Below are positions 33,493-41,083 of a stretch of DNA of 64,000 bases, in pieces (the stretch's first letter is position 1; every line of letters starts with the position of its first letter). The notes beneath the pieces are model-generated. The model saw only the letters and a program-made list of their open reading frames with translations. It was not told where the DNA came from and did no database searches. The position numbers and the translations under genes were made by a program. Origin of the DNA: Hyphomicrobiales bacterium (GTDB taxonomy: Bacteria; Pseudomonadota; Alphaproteobacteria; Rhizobiales; Rhizobiaceae). Where the stretch lies: positions 62,001 through 126,000 of the forward strand of contig UBQX01000013.1 of assembly GCA_900467685.1 (NCBI GenBank). Reading direction: 5' to 3'.

Positions 33493-34425
33493 TCAGAACC
33501 CGACCTGATCGGCTCCCTTCAGCCCCAGCATTTCGCGGGCCTCGTCAGGTGTCGCCGGCTCCAGTGAAAGCTCCTTGAGGATGCGCACGATCTTGGCCAC
33601 CTGTTCAGCATTGGATTTCGCCAGTTCGCCCTTGGAAATGTATATCGAATCTTCAAGCCCAACGCGGACATGGCCGCCCTTGAGCGCGTTGATTGTTGCA
33701 AAGGGCATCTGGTGGCGACCTGCGCCAAGGCAGGAGAAATAGTAGTCTTCCCCGAAAAGCCGGTCGGCGGTGTCGCGCATATGCAGGAGATGCTCCATCT
33801 CGGGCGCTATTCCGCCCAGAATGCCGAAAACGCCCTGAATGAAGAAAGGCGCCTTGATCAGACCCCGGTCGGCGAAATGGGCGAGATTGTAGAGATGCCC
33901 GATGTCATAGCACTCGAACTCGAAACGTGTGCCGTTGGCAGAAAGCTCGGTGATGCCCCGTTCGATTTGCTTGAATGTATTGGAAAGGATGAAATCCTTC
34001 GTCATTTCCAGATATGGCTTTTCCCAGGGCTCCTTGAATTCCGCAATCTTTTCGGCCGCCATCGAGATGTTGAAGTTCAGGCTACCCATGTTCATGGACG
34101 CAACTTCGGGCTTTGCCCACAAGGCTGCCGCAAGCCGCTGGTCGAGCGTCATTCCCAAGCCGCCGCCAGTCGTGATGTTCACCACGGCGTTGCAGCTTTG
34201 TTTGATCCTCGGCAGAAAAAGCTTGTAATGCTCCGGATCCTGGCTTGGCGACCCGTCCTTGGGGTTGCGCGCGTGCAAATGCAGGATCGCCGCCCCTGCT
34301 TCCGCGGCCGCGATGGCGTCGCTTGCGATCTGATCCGCTGTCAGAGGGAGATATGGCGACATGGTCGGCGTGTGAATGGATCCGGTGACGGCGCAGCTAA
34401 CGATGACCTTTTTCGACTTGCGCAT
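33493..34425 (-). CDS. Beta-keto acid cleavage enzyme (BKACE, DUF849)
   Basis: 310 residues. SCAVTGSIHTPTMSPYLP, the zinc-binding HLHARN, NITTGGGLGMT and LEDSIYISKGELAKSN are hallmarks of 3-keto-5-aminohexanoate cleavage-type enzymes, which convert a beta-keto acid plus acetyl-CoA into acetoacetate plus a shortened CoA ester. The substrate is not predictable. GGAGGAGCCCT fixes ATG 34425. Its promoter carries the second palindrome class and is divergent from the MarR gene. Confidence 0.85.
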   Translation of the reverse strand: MRKSKKVIVSCAVTGSIHTPTMSPYLPLTADQIASDAIAAAEAGAAILHLHARNPKDGSPSQDPEHYKLFLPRIKQSCNAVVNITTGGGLGMTLDQRLAAALWAKPEVASMNMGSLNFNISMAAEKIAEFKEPWEKPYLEMTKDFILSNTFKQIERGITELSANGTRFEFECYDIGHLYNLAHFADRGLIKAPFFIQGVFGILGGIAPEMEHLLHMRDTADRLFGEDYYFSCLGAGRHQMPFATINALKGGHVRVGLEDSIYISKGELAKSNAEQVAKIVRILKELSLEPATPDEAREMLGLKGADQVGF

Positions 34426-34460
34426 AGGGCTCCTCCGTGAGCGGTATATTATGATTTGTA

Positions 34461-34473
34461 ACGTACCGTACGT
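34461..34473. promoter_or_regulatory. Second palindrome class, ACGTACCGTACGT
   Basis: Perfect 13-bp palindrome sharing the 11-bp core CGTACCGTACG with 28156-28166. 35 bases upstream of the BKACE start, between it and the MarR gene. Confidence 0.55.
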
Positions 34474-34555
34474 ATACGTACCTTTTTTGTAAAGCCAAAA
34501 AATCTTCAGGCGGATTGAGGAATCGCACAACAAAGTATGTGCAATCCGCAAACGA

Positions 34556-34600
34556 AACCACAAGCGTACATTGATCAAAGCTAAAAATATGATAGCTAAC
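34556..34600. promoter_or_regulatory. Weak operator half-sites upstream of the MarR gene
   Basis: AACCACAAGCGTAC (34556-34569) holds an AAGCGTAC half-site and GATAGCTAAC (34591-34600) a GCTA half. Neither is a full match; they could support autoregulation. Confidence 0.3.
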
Positions 34601-34649
34601 AAAGTCGAAATCTTACTAGATTCCTCGTTGAGCAGAACTGGAGCGGCTT

Positions 34650-35183
34650 ATGAATGACACTAGATCTTGGGATCTGAGGCTCGGATATCTCATTCATGAT
34701 GTATCGCGGTTGCGGCGTGTTTCATATGACCGCGAGCTTGCGCCGATGAGCATCACGCGTTCGCAGTGGTGGGTTCTTGCATTCGTTTCGCGCAATGACG
34801 GCCTCCCCCAGACGCAGCTCGCCAACGAACTTGACGTCGGCAAGGTGGCGTTGGGCTCGCTGATCGATCGGTTGCAGTCGGCCGGATTTGTCGAGCGGCT
34901 GGCGGACAAGAAGGATCGGCGCGTGAAGCGCGTATTTCTCACCGAAAAGGCCCGCAAGCTCATCGAGAAAATCGGTCCCGTCAACGATCAGTTCAATGCC
35001 CGCATCCTGGAGGGGATCTCTCGGGAGGACCTGGAAACCACCTCTAGGACCCTTTTCGCGATGAAAACAAATCTCATCGCCCTTTTGGCAGAACGCGGCG
35101 TCGATCCGGACGAGGATGAGGAAGCGAATAAACGCGGGGGTGGCAAGACCGCCAGGGCATCGGGCCGCGTTTCGGTATTGTAA
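34650..35183 (+). CDS. MarR-family transcriptional regulator
   Basis: 177 residues. Winged-helix segment SRNDGLPQTQLANELDVGKV, then the wing DKKDRRVKRVFLT and a C-terminal dimer helix. MarR proteins bind short palindromes as dimers and usually release on binding an acyl-CoA or aromatic acid. BadR and CouR of R. palustris are MarR regulators of benzoate/cyclohexanecarboxylate and p-coumarate genes. It is the only regulator in the window, so it is the leading candidate for binding the GTAnnCTAGnnTAC sites (inference). Confidence 0.88.
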   Translation: MNDTRSWDLRLGYLIHDVSRLRRVSYDRELAPMSITRSQWWVLAFVSRNDGLPQTQLANELDVGKVALGSLIDRLQSAGFVERLADKKDRRVKRVFLTEKARKLIEKIGPVNDQFNARILEGISREDLETTSRTLFAMKTNLIALLAERGVDPDEDEEANKRGGGKTARASGRVSVL

Positions 35184-35190
35184 AATTTCT

Positions 35191-35204
35191 GTATACTAGC
35201 ATAT
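35191..35204. promoter_or_regulatory. Regional operator, GTATACTAGCATAT
   Basis: One mismatch from GTAnnCTAGnnTAC, between the MarR gene and the dehydrogenase start at 35265 (60 bases away). Confidence 0.6.
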
Positions 35205-35264
35205 GATAATTCAGCACACGAATTAAGGAAGACGGTGCAACTCGTCTTTCGCTGGAGGAATCAT

Positions 35265-36410
35265 ATGCTGCCAAACCGCGCCATCTATGGTGAAGACCAC
35301 GAACAGCTGCGCGACAGTCTGCGTCGCTTCATCACCGAGGAAATCGCGCCGCATTTCGCGACCTGGGAGGCCGAGGGCATCGTTTCCCGCACGCTTTGGG
35401 ACAAGCTGGGCGGGGCAGGCTTTCTCTGCCCCACTGTTCCGGAGGCCTATGGCGGCATTGAAAGCGACTTTCGGATGCACGCCGTTATTGCGGAGGAACT
35501 GGCTTATTCGGGCTACATGGGTCCGGCAGCCGACGTTTCGGTCCATTCCGATGTTTGCCTGGGCTATCTCCTGCATCATGCCACGCCTGAACAGAAAGCG
35601 CGCTGGCTGCCCGGCATGGTGGACGGCTCGCTTGTCTGCGCGATCGCGATGACGGAACCCGGCACGGGTTCCGACTTGCAGGGCGTGCGCACCAAAGGCA
35701 TGCGAGATGGAAACGAGTGGGTCATAAACGGCGCAAAGACGTTCATTTCCAACGGTCAGCACGCCGATATGGTGATTGTTGTCACCCGAACCGGAGAGGG
35801 CCGCGGATCGGGCAATATGACGCTGATCGTCGTGGAAGCCGACCGCGCGGGTTTTCGCCGCGGCCGCAATCTCGACAAACTCGGGCAAATCAGCGCGGAC
35901 ACATCAGAGCTTTTCTTCGACAATGTCAGAGTGCCGGTCGAAAACACGCTCGGCGGCGAAGGCCAGGCCATGGCGATCCTGATGAGCGAGCTGCCGCAGG
36001 AGCGCCTTATCATTGCCATCACATCGATCGGCGCCGCGCAGAAAGCATATGACATAACATGCGACTATGTTCGCGAACGTCAGGCATTCGGCAAGTCGAT
36101 CGCAGACTTCCAGAATACCCGCTACCGCCTCGCCGAACTCAAGACGGAACTGACGGTCGGCTGGGCTTTCGTTGACCAGTGCATCGCGCGGCATCTGAAG
36201 GGCGAGCTTTCAACCTATGAAGCCTCGATGGCCAAGTTGTGGTGCACCGAAATGCAGGGGCGCGTCGTCGATGCCTGCGTTCAGATGCATGGCGGCTACG
36301 GCTTCATGCGCGAGTTTGAAATCTGCAGGCTCTATGCCGATGCCCGAGTCCAGCGCATCTATGGCGGCACTTCGGAAATCATGAAGGAACTCATATCGAG
36401 GAACCTGTGA
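35265..36410 (+). CDS. Acyl-CoA dehydrogenase
   Basis: 381 residues, a paralogue of the 31180 protein. TEPGTGSDLQGVRT, RQAFGKSIADFQNTRYRLAE, HGGYGFMREFEI. The C-terminal motif is YGGTSEIMK, lacking Glu; the base is probably Glu in PQERL. GGAGGAATCAT fixes ATG 35265. Coupled to a thioesterase by TGATG. Confidence 0.83.
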   Translation: MLPNRAIYGEDHEQLRDSLRRFITEEIAPHFATWEAEGIVSRTLWDKLGGAGFLCPTVPEAYGGIESDFRMHAVIAEELAYSGYMGPAADVSVHSDVCLGYLLHHATPEQKARWLPGMVDGSLVCAIAMTEPGTGSDLQGVRTKGMRDGNEWVINGAKTFISNGQHADMVIVVTRTGEGRGSGNMTLIVVEADRAGFRRGRNLDKLGQISADTSELFFDNVRVPVENTLGGEGQAMAILMSELPQERLIIAITSIGAAQKAYDITCDYVRERQAFGKSIADFQNTRYRLAELKTELTVGWAFVDQCIARHLKGELSTYEASMAKLWCTEMQGRVVDACVQMHGGYGFMREFEICRLYADARVQRIYGGTSEIMKELISRNL

Positions 36411-36916
36411 TGAGCGACTGCAGCCGTGTCGACCGTGTCGCAATGCTCGTTGCTAGCGACCTGCCGGACAACCCGCCGAAGGGCTTTGTCGAACTCCCGG
36501 CCGTTGGCCCGTTCGACAGCCTGATGGGCAAGCTTTACGGACGCCGGGAGAACGAGGACATGGTCATGGGATTTCGTTGCTCGCCACGCCATATCAATGC
36601 CCACAACACCTGCCACGGCGGCATGATTGCGAGCTTCGCCGATATGGTCGCCTATTCGATGCGCGTTCAGGCCGGCCTGCGCGAAACGTCAACCCCGACG
36701 GTCATGCTTTCCATTGAATATCTGCGTCCGATCTCGCTTGGAGATTGGGTCGAAGGGCATTGCGAAGTCGTCAAGAAGGGAAAGCGCCTGCTCTTTTCAC
36801 GTGTCACCGGAAAGGTCGATGGGGAAACGGTCTTCACCGCGACATCGATCAACGTTCCCGGCGCGAAAGATATACCGGGGCGCGAAGGGCTCGACCGCGT
36901 GATGGGCGATCAGTGA
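36410..36916 (+). CDS. PaaI-like hot-dog thioesterase
   Basis: 168 residues. NTCHGGMIASFAD carries the HGG(M) motif of PaaI-type acyl-CoA thioesterases. Start overlaps the dehydrogenase stop (TGATG). Probably releases free CoA from stalled or toxic acyl-CoA intermediates of the same pathway. Confidence 0.78.
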   Translation: MSDCSRVDRVAMLVASDLPDNPPKGFVELPAVGPFDSLMGKLYGRRENEDMVMGFRCSPRHINAHNTCHGGMIASFADMVAYSMRVQAGLRETSTPTVMLSIEYLRPISLGDWVEGHCEVVKKGKRLLFSRVTGKVDGETVFTATSINVPGAKDIPGREGLDRVMGDQ

Positions 36917-36927
36917 AAGCGGATGGA

Positions 36928-36953
36928 AGCGGCAGGGAGATGTCACTGCCGCT
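36928..36953. terminator. Hairpin between convergent genes
   Basis: AGCGGCAG (36928-36935) pairs perfectly with CTGCCGCT (36946-36953), ten-base loop, sitting 11 bases after the rightward stop and 10 before the leftward stop. Likely bidirectional terminator; no T-run. Confidence 0.5.
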
Positions 36954-36962
36954 GCACCTCGT

Positions 36963-38309
36963 CTATGAGGAAAAGCCTGCCATTTTTCTGCAACGGGCCT
37001 CGCCATAGCGCTCGAGGAAGGTAAACGGACCACCGAGATAGCGCGGGAATCCTGCTAATTGCTGGCAGTGATAATCAACGAGTGCGAGGTCACTCGGATC
37101 AAAACTCCGAGCAGTGTCCGCCGCCGCCACCGCGCCAGATGCGAGGACCGCCATGGCCGCCGCCTCGACCGGCCCCTGCGGGGCTTCAAACCATTGCGGC
37201 TTGCGGTCGGCAACCATCTGGGCGGCGGCTGCATCTCCTGGAGAACCTTCATCGAGGCCGGCAAATATCACGGCATCCTTGCCAAGTGCTCCAAGCATTG
37301 CGGCCTTTTGATCCATGGCCGTCTTGACCGTTTTGGAGAACGCCTCAAGGCCTTCCGGCAGGGTTCCCTTGCGACGGCGCTTTTCATATTCCACGCGCCC
37401 CAGGAACATCACAGAAATCATGTTGCGTGGTTCAATGCGCTGAACAAGGTCCTTGAAGATATCGATCTCCTCGGCAACGCCCTCGTCCATGCCTTTCGGC
37501 AGACCGCGATCGAGGCAATCGAGGATCGCAAGTTCAGCCGGATAGTGACCGCCTGTTTTCTTGAGGAAAGCCTCACGCACCGGATCCGTGACCGCGTGCA
37601 GTTCCGCCACTGCGATCGCCTGCCAGTTCGGCCGATCCCAGGGCTGGCGCGGGTCCGGGTTCGACCGTATCCAGGCTTCCGCGGCAGCAATCTCTTCACC
37701 GGCCGGGACAACAATGTCCGCAGCCCCTTTCTCGAGGGCCTCTTGCGCGCCGAAACGAGCACCTTCGAGCAGGACACCAAGGGAGGCCTCGACACCCACC
37801 ACGCGCGGCATTCGCTGCGTGCCGCCACCGCCTGGCAGCAGGCCGACAAGCGACTCGGGCAGGCCAATCTGGGTTTCCTTCGCATCCGTTAGGACCCTGT
37901 AGTGACACGCCAGCATAAGCTCGCAGCCCCCACCCAGCGCCAGTCCGTTCACTGCGACCGCCACCGGCTTGCCGGCAGTCTCGAGCTTGCGGAACGCCCG
38001 CCCTATCGGCGAAAAGTGAGCGACCGTCATCGCATCACGTTCGACCTCCGGGGCGGCGATGATCATGTCATAAGCCGTCGACAACTCACTCAAGTCCGCG
38101 CCCGCACAAAAGGCTGTGTTCTTTCCCGAATATACGACCACACCGGAGACATCCGAAGCCTTGAGCCAGTCTGCAAAGGCCTCGATCTCGTGAATGGCCT
38201 TGTTGGTGAACACATTCATGGAGCGGTCTGGCAGATCGAAAATCAGATGAATGATGCCGTCCCCTGCCTCCCTGATCTTGAAATTCGTCATTTCTGGCAA
38301 ATCGTGCAT
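36963..38309 (-). CDS. Enoyl-CoA hydratase with a truncated MFE-type tail
   Basis: 448 residues. The first ~200 are a complete crotonase domain with both catalytic Glu residues (GGGCELMLAC and IGLPESLVGLLPGGGGTQR), like the N-terminus of FadB/FadJ. The NAD-binding Rossmann domain (no GxGxxG) expected next is absent. A tail of about 250 residues follows, ending in GFPRYLGGPFTFLERYG, which resembles the extreme C-terminus of FadB/FadJ-type multienzymes. It thus looks like a multifunctional protein with its dehydrogenase core deleted. GGGAGGTGAAAGACGC precedes the ATG. Confidence 0.75.
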   Translation of the reverse strand: MHDLPEMTNFKIREAGDGIIHLIFDLPDRSMNVFTNKAIHEIEAFADWLKASDVSGVVVYSGKNTAFCAGADLSELSTAYDMIIAAPEVERDAMTVAHFSPIGRAFRKLETAGKPVAVAVNGLALGGGCELMLACHYRVLTDAKETQIGLPESLVGLLPGGGGTQRMPRVVGVEASLGVLLEGARFGAQEALEKGAADIVVPAGEEIAAAEAWIRSNPDPRQPWDRPNWQAIAVAELHAVTDPVREAFLKKTGGHYPAELAILDCLDRGLPKGMDEGVAEEIDIFKDLVQRIEPRNMISVMFLGRVEYEKRRRKGTLPEGLEAFSKTVKTAMDQKAAMLGALGKDAVIFAGLDEGSPGDAAAAQMVADRKPQWFEAPQGPVEAAAMAVLASGAVAAADTARSFDPSDLALVDYHCQQLAGFPRYLGGPFTFLERYGEARCRKMAGFSS

Positions 38310-38353
38310 GCGTCTTTCACCTCCCGCACAGCAATTTCGTTCGCAAGATGATA

Positions 38354-38367
38354 GTATGCTTCCGCAT
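38354..38367. promoter_or_regulatory. Degenerate operator-like site, GTATGCTTCCGCAT
   Basis: Left half GTATGCT matches the operator; right half is poor. 44 bases upstream of the leftward crotonase start. Confidence 0.3.
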
Positions 38368-38402
38368 TAACGCAAGGGAAACGTCGCCGCCGACATATTT
38401 TC

Positions 38403-38416
38403 GTACTCTTGCGTAC
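38403..38416. promoter_or_regulatory. Regional operator variant, GTACTCTTGCGTAC
   Basis: One mismatch from GTAnnCTAGnnTAC. 66 bases upstream of the reductase start at 38483, in the divergent promoter region. Confidence 0.6.
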
Positions 38417-38482
38417 AATACGTTAGACAATCATATCGGATTTGCGATAACCTGTCGGCGCAGACAAGGGAGGCCGGCAAGC

Positions 38483-39364
38483 ATGAGTCCGTTCAAGAAC
38501 GATGTCCTCAAGGGCAAACGCATTCTCGTCACCGGAGGCGGTACGGGCCTCGGCAAGGAAATGTCCGTCGGCTTCGCGGTGCATGGCGCGCATGTAGCCA
38601 TATGTGGGCGGCGTGAACAAGTCCTGGCGGATGCCTGTGCGGAAATCGCCGAGCGCTCTGGCGGTACTGCGGAATATCGTGTCGTCAACATTCGCGACGC
38701 CGAGGCCGTCGACGAGATGGTGGGCGATCTGTGGCGGGGCGGCCACCTGACCGGGCTGGTCAACAATGCCGGCGCGAATTTCATCGCTCCGACCGAAACA
38801 ATCTCGCACCGCGCCTATGAGGCTGTCAGAGCAACCGTCATGGATGGAAGCTTTTACGCGACCCATTCCTGCGGCAAACGCTGGATCGCCGAAAAGGTCA
38901 GGGGAACGGTCATCTCCAACCTGGTGACCTGGGTCTGGTCCGGCTCCGCATATGTCGTGCCTTGCGCAATGGCCAAGACCGCCATTCATGCCATGACCAT
39001 GTCCCTGGCCTCGGAATGGGGTCCGAAGGGCATCCGGCTCAACGCCGTGGCGCCCGGTCCTTTCCCGACCGAGAATGCGTGGGAGAAGCTCAATCCGATC
39101 CCCGGCTCATCGGTCGGCGCGACCCAATCCGACAAGGTGCCGATGCGCCGCTTCGGCGAAATGGACGAATTGCGCAATCTCCTTGTCTTTCTGATGCTCG
39201 ACGAATGTGCCTATGTAAACGGGGCGACAATACCGATCGACGGAGGGCATCGTCTCACGGCGCCGTCCACCTTTGCAGATCTTTCCGCAATGTCGGACCA
39301 GGATTGGGCCAATGCGCGCGACACTTTGCGCAAATCGGCCGACAAGGAGCGGCAGGGACGTTGA
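38483..39364 (+). CDS. 2,4-dienoyl-CoA reductase, mitochondrial DECR1-like SDR
   Basis: 293 residues. TGGGTGLGKEM and NNAGANF bind NADPH. The active-site segment YVVPCAMAK (Cys161 where Tyr is usual, Lys165 kept) and the following SLASEWGPKGIRLNAVAPGP parallel human mitochondrial DECR1 (VVPSASAK...). The C-terminal extension after the IDGG motif also resembles DECR1. This differs from the flavin-dependent FadH normally used by bacteria. Predicted to reduce a 2,4-dienoyl-CoA; a ring dienoyl-CoA is conceivable. GGGAGG at 38468-38473 supports ATG 38483. Coupled (TTGA) to the next gene. Confidence 0.8.
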   Translation: MSPFKNDVLKGKRILVTGGGTGLGKEMSVGFAVHGAHVAICGRREQVLADACAEIAERSGGTAEYRVVNIRDAEAVDEMVGDLWRGGHLTGLVNNAGANFIAPTETISHRAYEAVRATVMDGSFYATHSCGKRWIAEKVRGTVISNLVTWVWSGSAYVVPCAMAKTAIHAMTMSLASEWGPKGIRLNAVAPGPFPTENAWEKLNPIPGSSVGATQSDKVPMRRFGEMDELRNLLVFLMLDECAYVNGATIPIDGGHRLTAPSTFADLSAMSDQDWANARDTLRKSADKERQGR

Positions 39365-40143
39365 GCGAAGAAATCCAGCTCGATCTTGCCGACAATATCG
39401 CCACGCTGACCCTCAATCGACCGGACAAGCTCAACGCCCTGACCGACGCGATGGTGGATGGTTTTCTCGATCGTCTCGACGAGGTGGCGCGCTCGAAAGC
39501 CAATGTTCTCATCGTCACAGGCGCCGGGCGCGGCTTCTGCGCCGGTTTTGACCTGTCGCTTGCCGACAGTTCATCGGGCGATGACGAAACCGCATTCTGG
39601 ATGGGACGGCAGGAGAAGTTTGCAAGTCTCGTGACGCGGCTGCAGGCGATCCCGCAGCCAACAATTGCCGCAGTCAACGGCGCGGCTGCCGGCGCGGGAT
39701 TGGGGCTCGCTCTCGCCTGCGACACCCGCATCGGCTCGACGGATGCGCGCTTCAACAGCGCCTTTATCCGGGTCGGCATGTCGAGCTGCGATATTGGGGT
39801 CAGCTGGCTTCTGCCGCGTGCTATCGGCACCACCCGCGCTTTCGAGATGATGCTTACCGGGCGTATGGTCGAAGCCGAAGAGGCAGAACGCATTGGCTTG
39901 ATTTTCCGGCGAACCCAATCAGACGACCTGCTGGCTGAGGCGCGTTTGCTTGCTCAAGCCATTTCGCAGAACGGTCGCCTGGCAACCTGGATGACCAAGC
40001 GCGGAATGTGGGCCAATCTCGAGGCCGGAAGTCTTCGCGCTGCAATCGAGCTCGAAAACCGCACCCAGATCCTGATGCGCGGAACCGGCTCTCTTGCACG
40101 AAGTGCGGTGGAAAGAGGTTTTTCGAAACCGAAACATGAATGA
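39361..40143 (+). CDS. Enoyl-CoA hydratase/isomerase family protein
   Basis: 260 residues, starting at TTG 39361 in a TTGA overlap behind AAGGAG; upstream in-frame starts inside the reductase gene are rejected. Crotonase core: LNRPDKLNAL, GRGFCAGFDLS, AAAGAGLGLALACD. The first hydratase Glu is absent and an Asp (SSCDIGVSW) stands near the second, a pattern of isomerases. Together with the DECR1-like reductase this suggests repositioning of double bonds. Confidence 0.78.
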   Translation: MSEEIQLDLADNIATLTLNRPDKLNALTDAMVDGFLDRLDEVARSKANVLIVTGAGRGFCAGFDLSLADSSSGDDETAFWMGRQEKFASLVTRLQAIPQPTIAAVNGAAAGAGLGLALACDTRIGSTDARFNSAFIRVGMSSCDIGVSWLLPRAIGTTRAFEMMLTGRMVEAEEAERIGLIFRRTQSDDLLAEARLLAQAISQNGRLATWMTKRGMWANLEAGSLRAAIELENRTQILMRGTGSLARSAVERGFSKPKHE

Positions 40144-40212
40144 AGAGCAGGCTCGCTTTGTTACCTATTTTGAGACACAGGCCACATAGGGCCTGCGACA
40201 GGAGGAAAGCAC

Positions 40213-41010
40213 ATGGAAGAAATGGTGATGGAAACGCTGACCTGCCGGTTCGACGACGGACTGGCGCGGGTCACGCTCACGCAGCCTGAACGCGGAAACC
40301 CAATCGACGGCGCAATGTGCCGCGAGATGTGCGATCTGTCGGTTGAGTTATCAACGCGTGCCGATGTGCGGGCGGTGTTGTTGACGGCACAGGGCCGTTT
40401 CTTTTCCGTCGGCGGCGACGTGCGCTCCTTCATGAAGGATCTGTCGCAATTGCCGAAGCAGATCAGGGCGTGGACAGCCGATCTGCATATGGCGCTGAGC
40501 AGGCTCCAGAGAATGAATGCCCCTGTCGTGTGTGCAGCGCAGGGCGATGTCGCCGGCGGCGCGGTTTCGCTGGCGGCCATGTCCGACATCCTGTTTGCCG
40601 CAGATACCGTGAAATTCAATGCCGCATTTTCCAAGATCGGTTTTTGTGCGGATTCAGGCTCTACCGTCTCGCTGTCCAATCGCATGGGTCTTTCCCGCGC
40701 CAAACGTTTCCTTCTGTTGTCCGAAGTGCTGGATGCCGCAGAGGCGGAAAAAGTCGGGCTCGTGGATTTCGTCGTTCCCGCCGATGAACTGACCGCGGCC
40801 GCTGAAAAGACAGCACGCATGCTTGCCGATGGACCGACGCTCGCCTACGGTGCGATCAAGCGCACGATCCTGACCGCCCGCGTCGACGCCTTTGAAACCC
40901 AGCTTGAAAACGAAGCGCAGGCCCTTGCTGCGCTGGCCTCGACCGACGACGTGCGCGAAGGTCTGACGGCCTTTAGCGAACGCCGCAAGCCGGCCTTCAA
41001 GGGGCATTAA
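40213..41010 (+). CDS. Enoyl-CoA hydratase/isomerase family protein (PaaG-like)
   Basis: 265 residues. FFSVGGDVRSFM, VAGGAVSLAAMSD and IGFCADSGSTVSL. A single acidic residue, the Asp of ADSG, matches PaaG-type 2,3-epoxyphenylacetyl-CoA/enoyl-CoA isomerases. Starts 69 bases after the previous gene behind CAGGAGGAAAGCAC; probably same operon. Confidence 0.75.
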   Translation: MEEMVMETLTCRFDDGLARVTLTQPERGNPIDGAMCREMCDLSVELSTRADVRAVLLTAQGRFFSVGGDVRSFMKDLSQLPKQIRAWTADLHMALSRLQRMNAPVVCAAQGDVAGGAVSLAAMSDILFAADTVKFNAAFSKIGFCADSGSTVSLSNRMGLSRAKRFLLLSEVLDAAEAEKVGLVDFVVPADELTAAAEKTARMLADGPTLAYGAIKRTILTARVDAFETQLENEAQALAALASTDDVREGLTAFSERRKPAFKGH

Positions 41011-41017
41011 GGCGAAT

Positions 41018-41041
41018 GCCGGGGCAGTGTCTTGCCCCGGC
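41018..41041. terminator. Hairpin between convergent operons
   Basis: Perfect 9-bp stem GCCGGGGCA (41018-41026) with TGCCCCGGC (41033-41041), six-base loop, between a rightward stop (41010) and a leftward stop (41084). Confidence 0.6.
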
Positions 41042-41083
41042 GCTCGTTTCAAATGGCAGTCTCCCCGGACCGAGACCCGATGC

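Noticed and set aside
34571-34578. TTGATCAA as an Fnr/FixK site
   Set aside because: The Fnr box needs a four-base spacer between TTGAT and ATCAA; here there is none.
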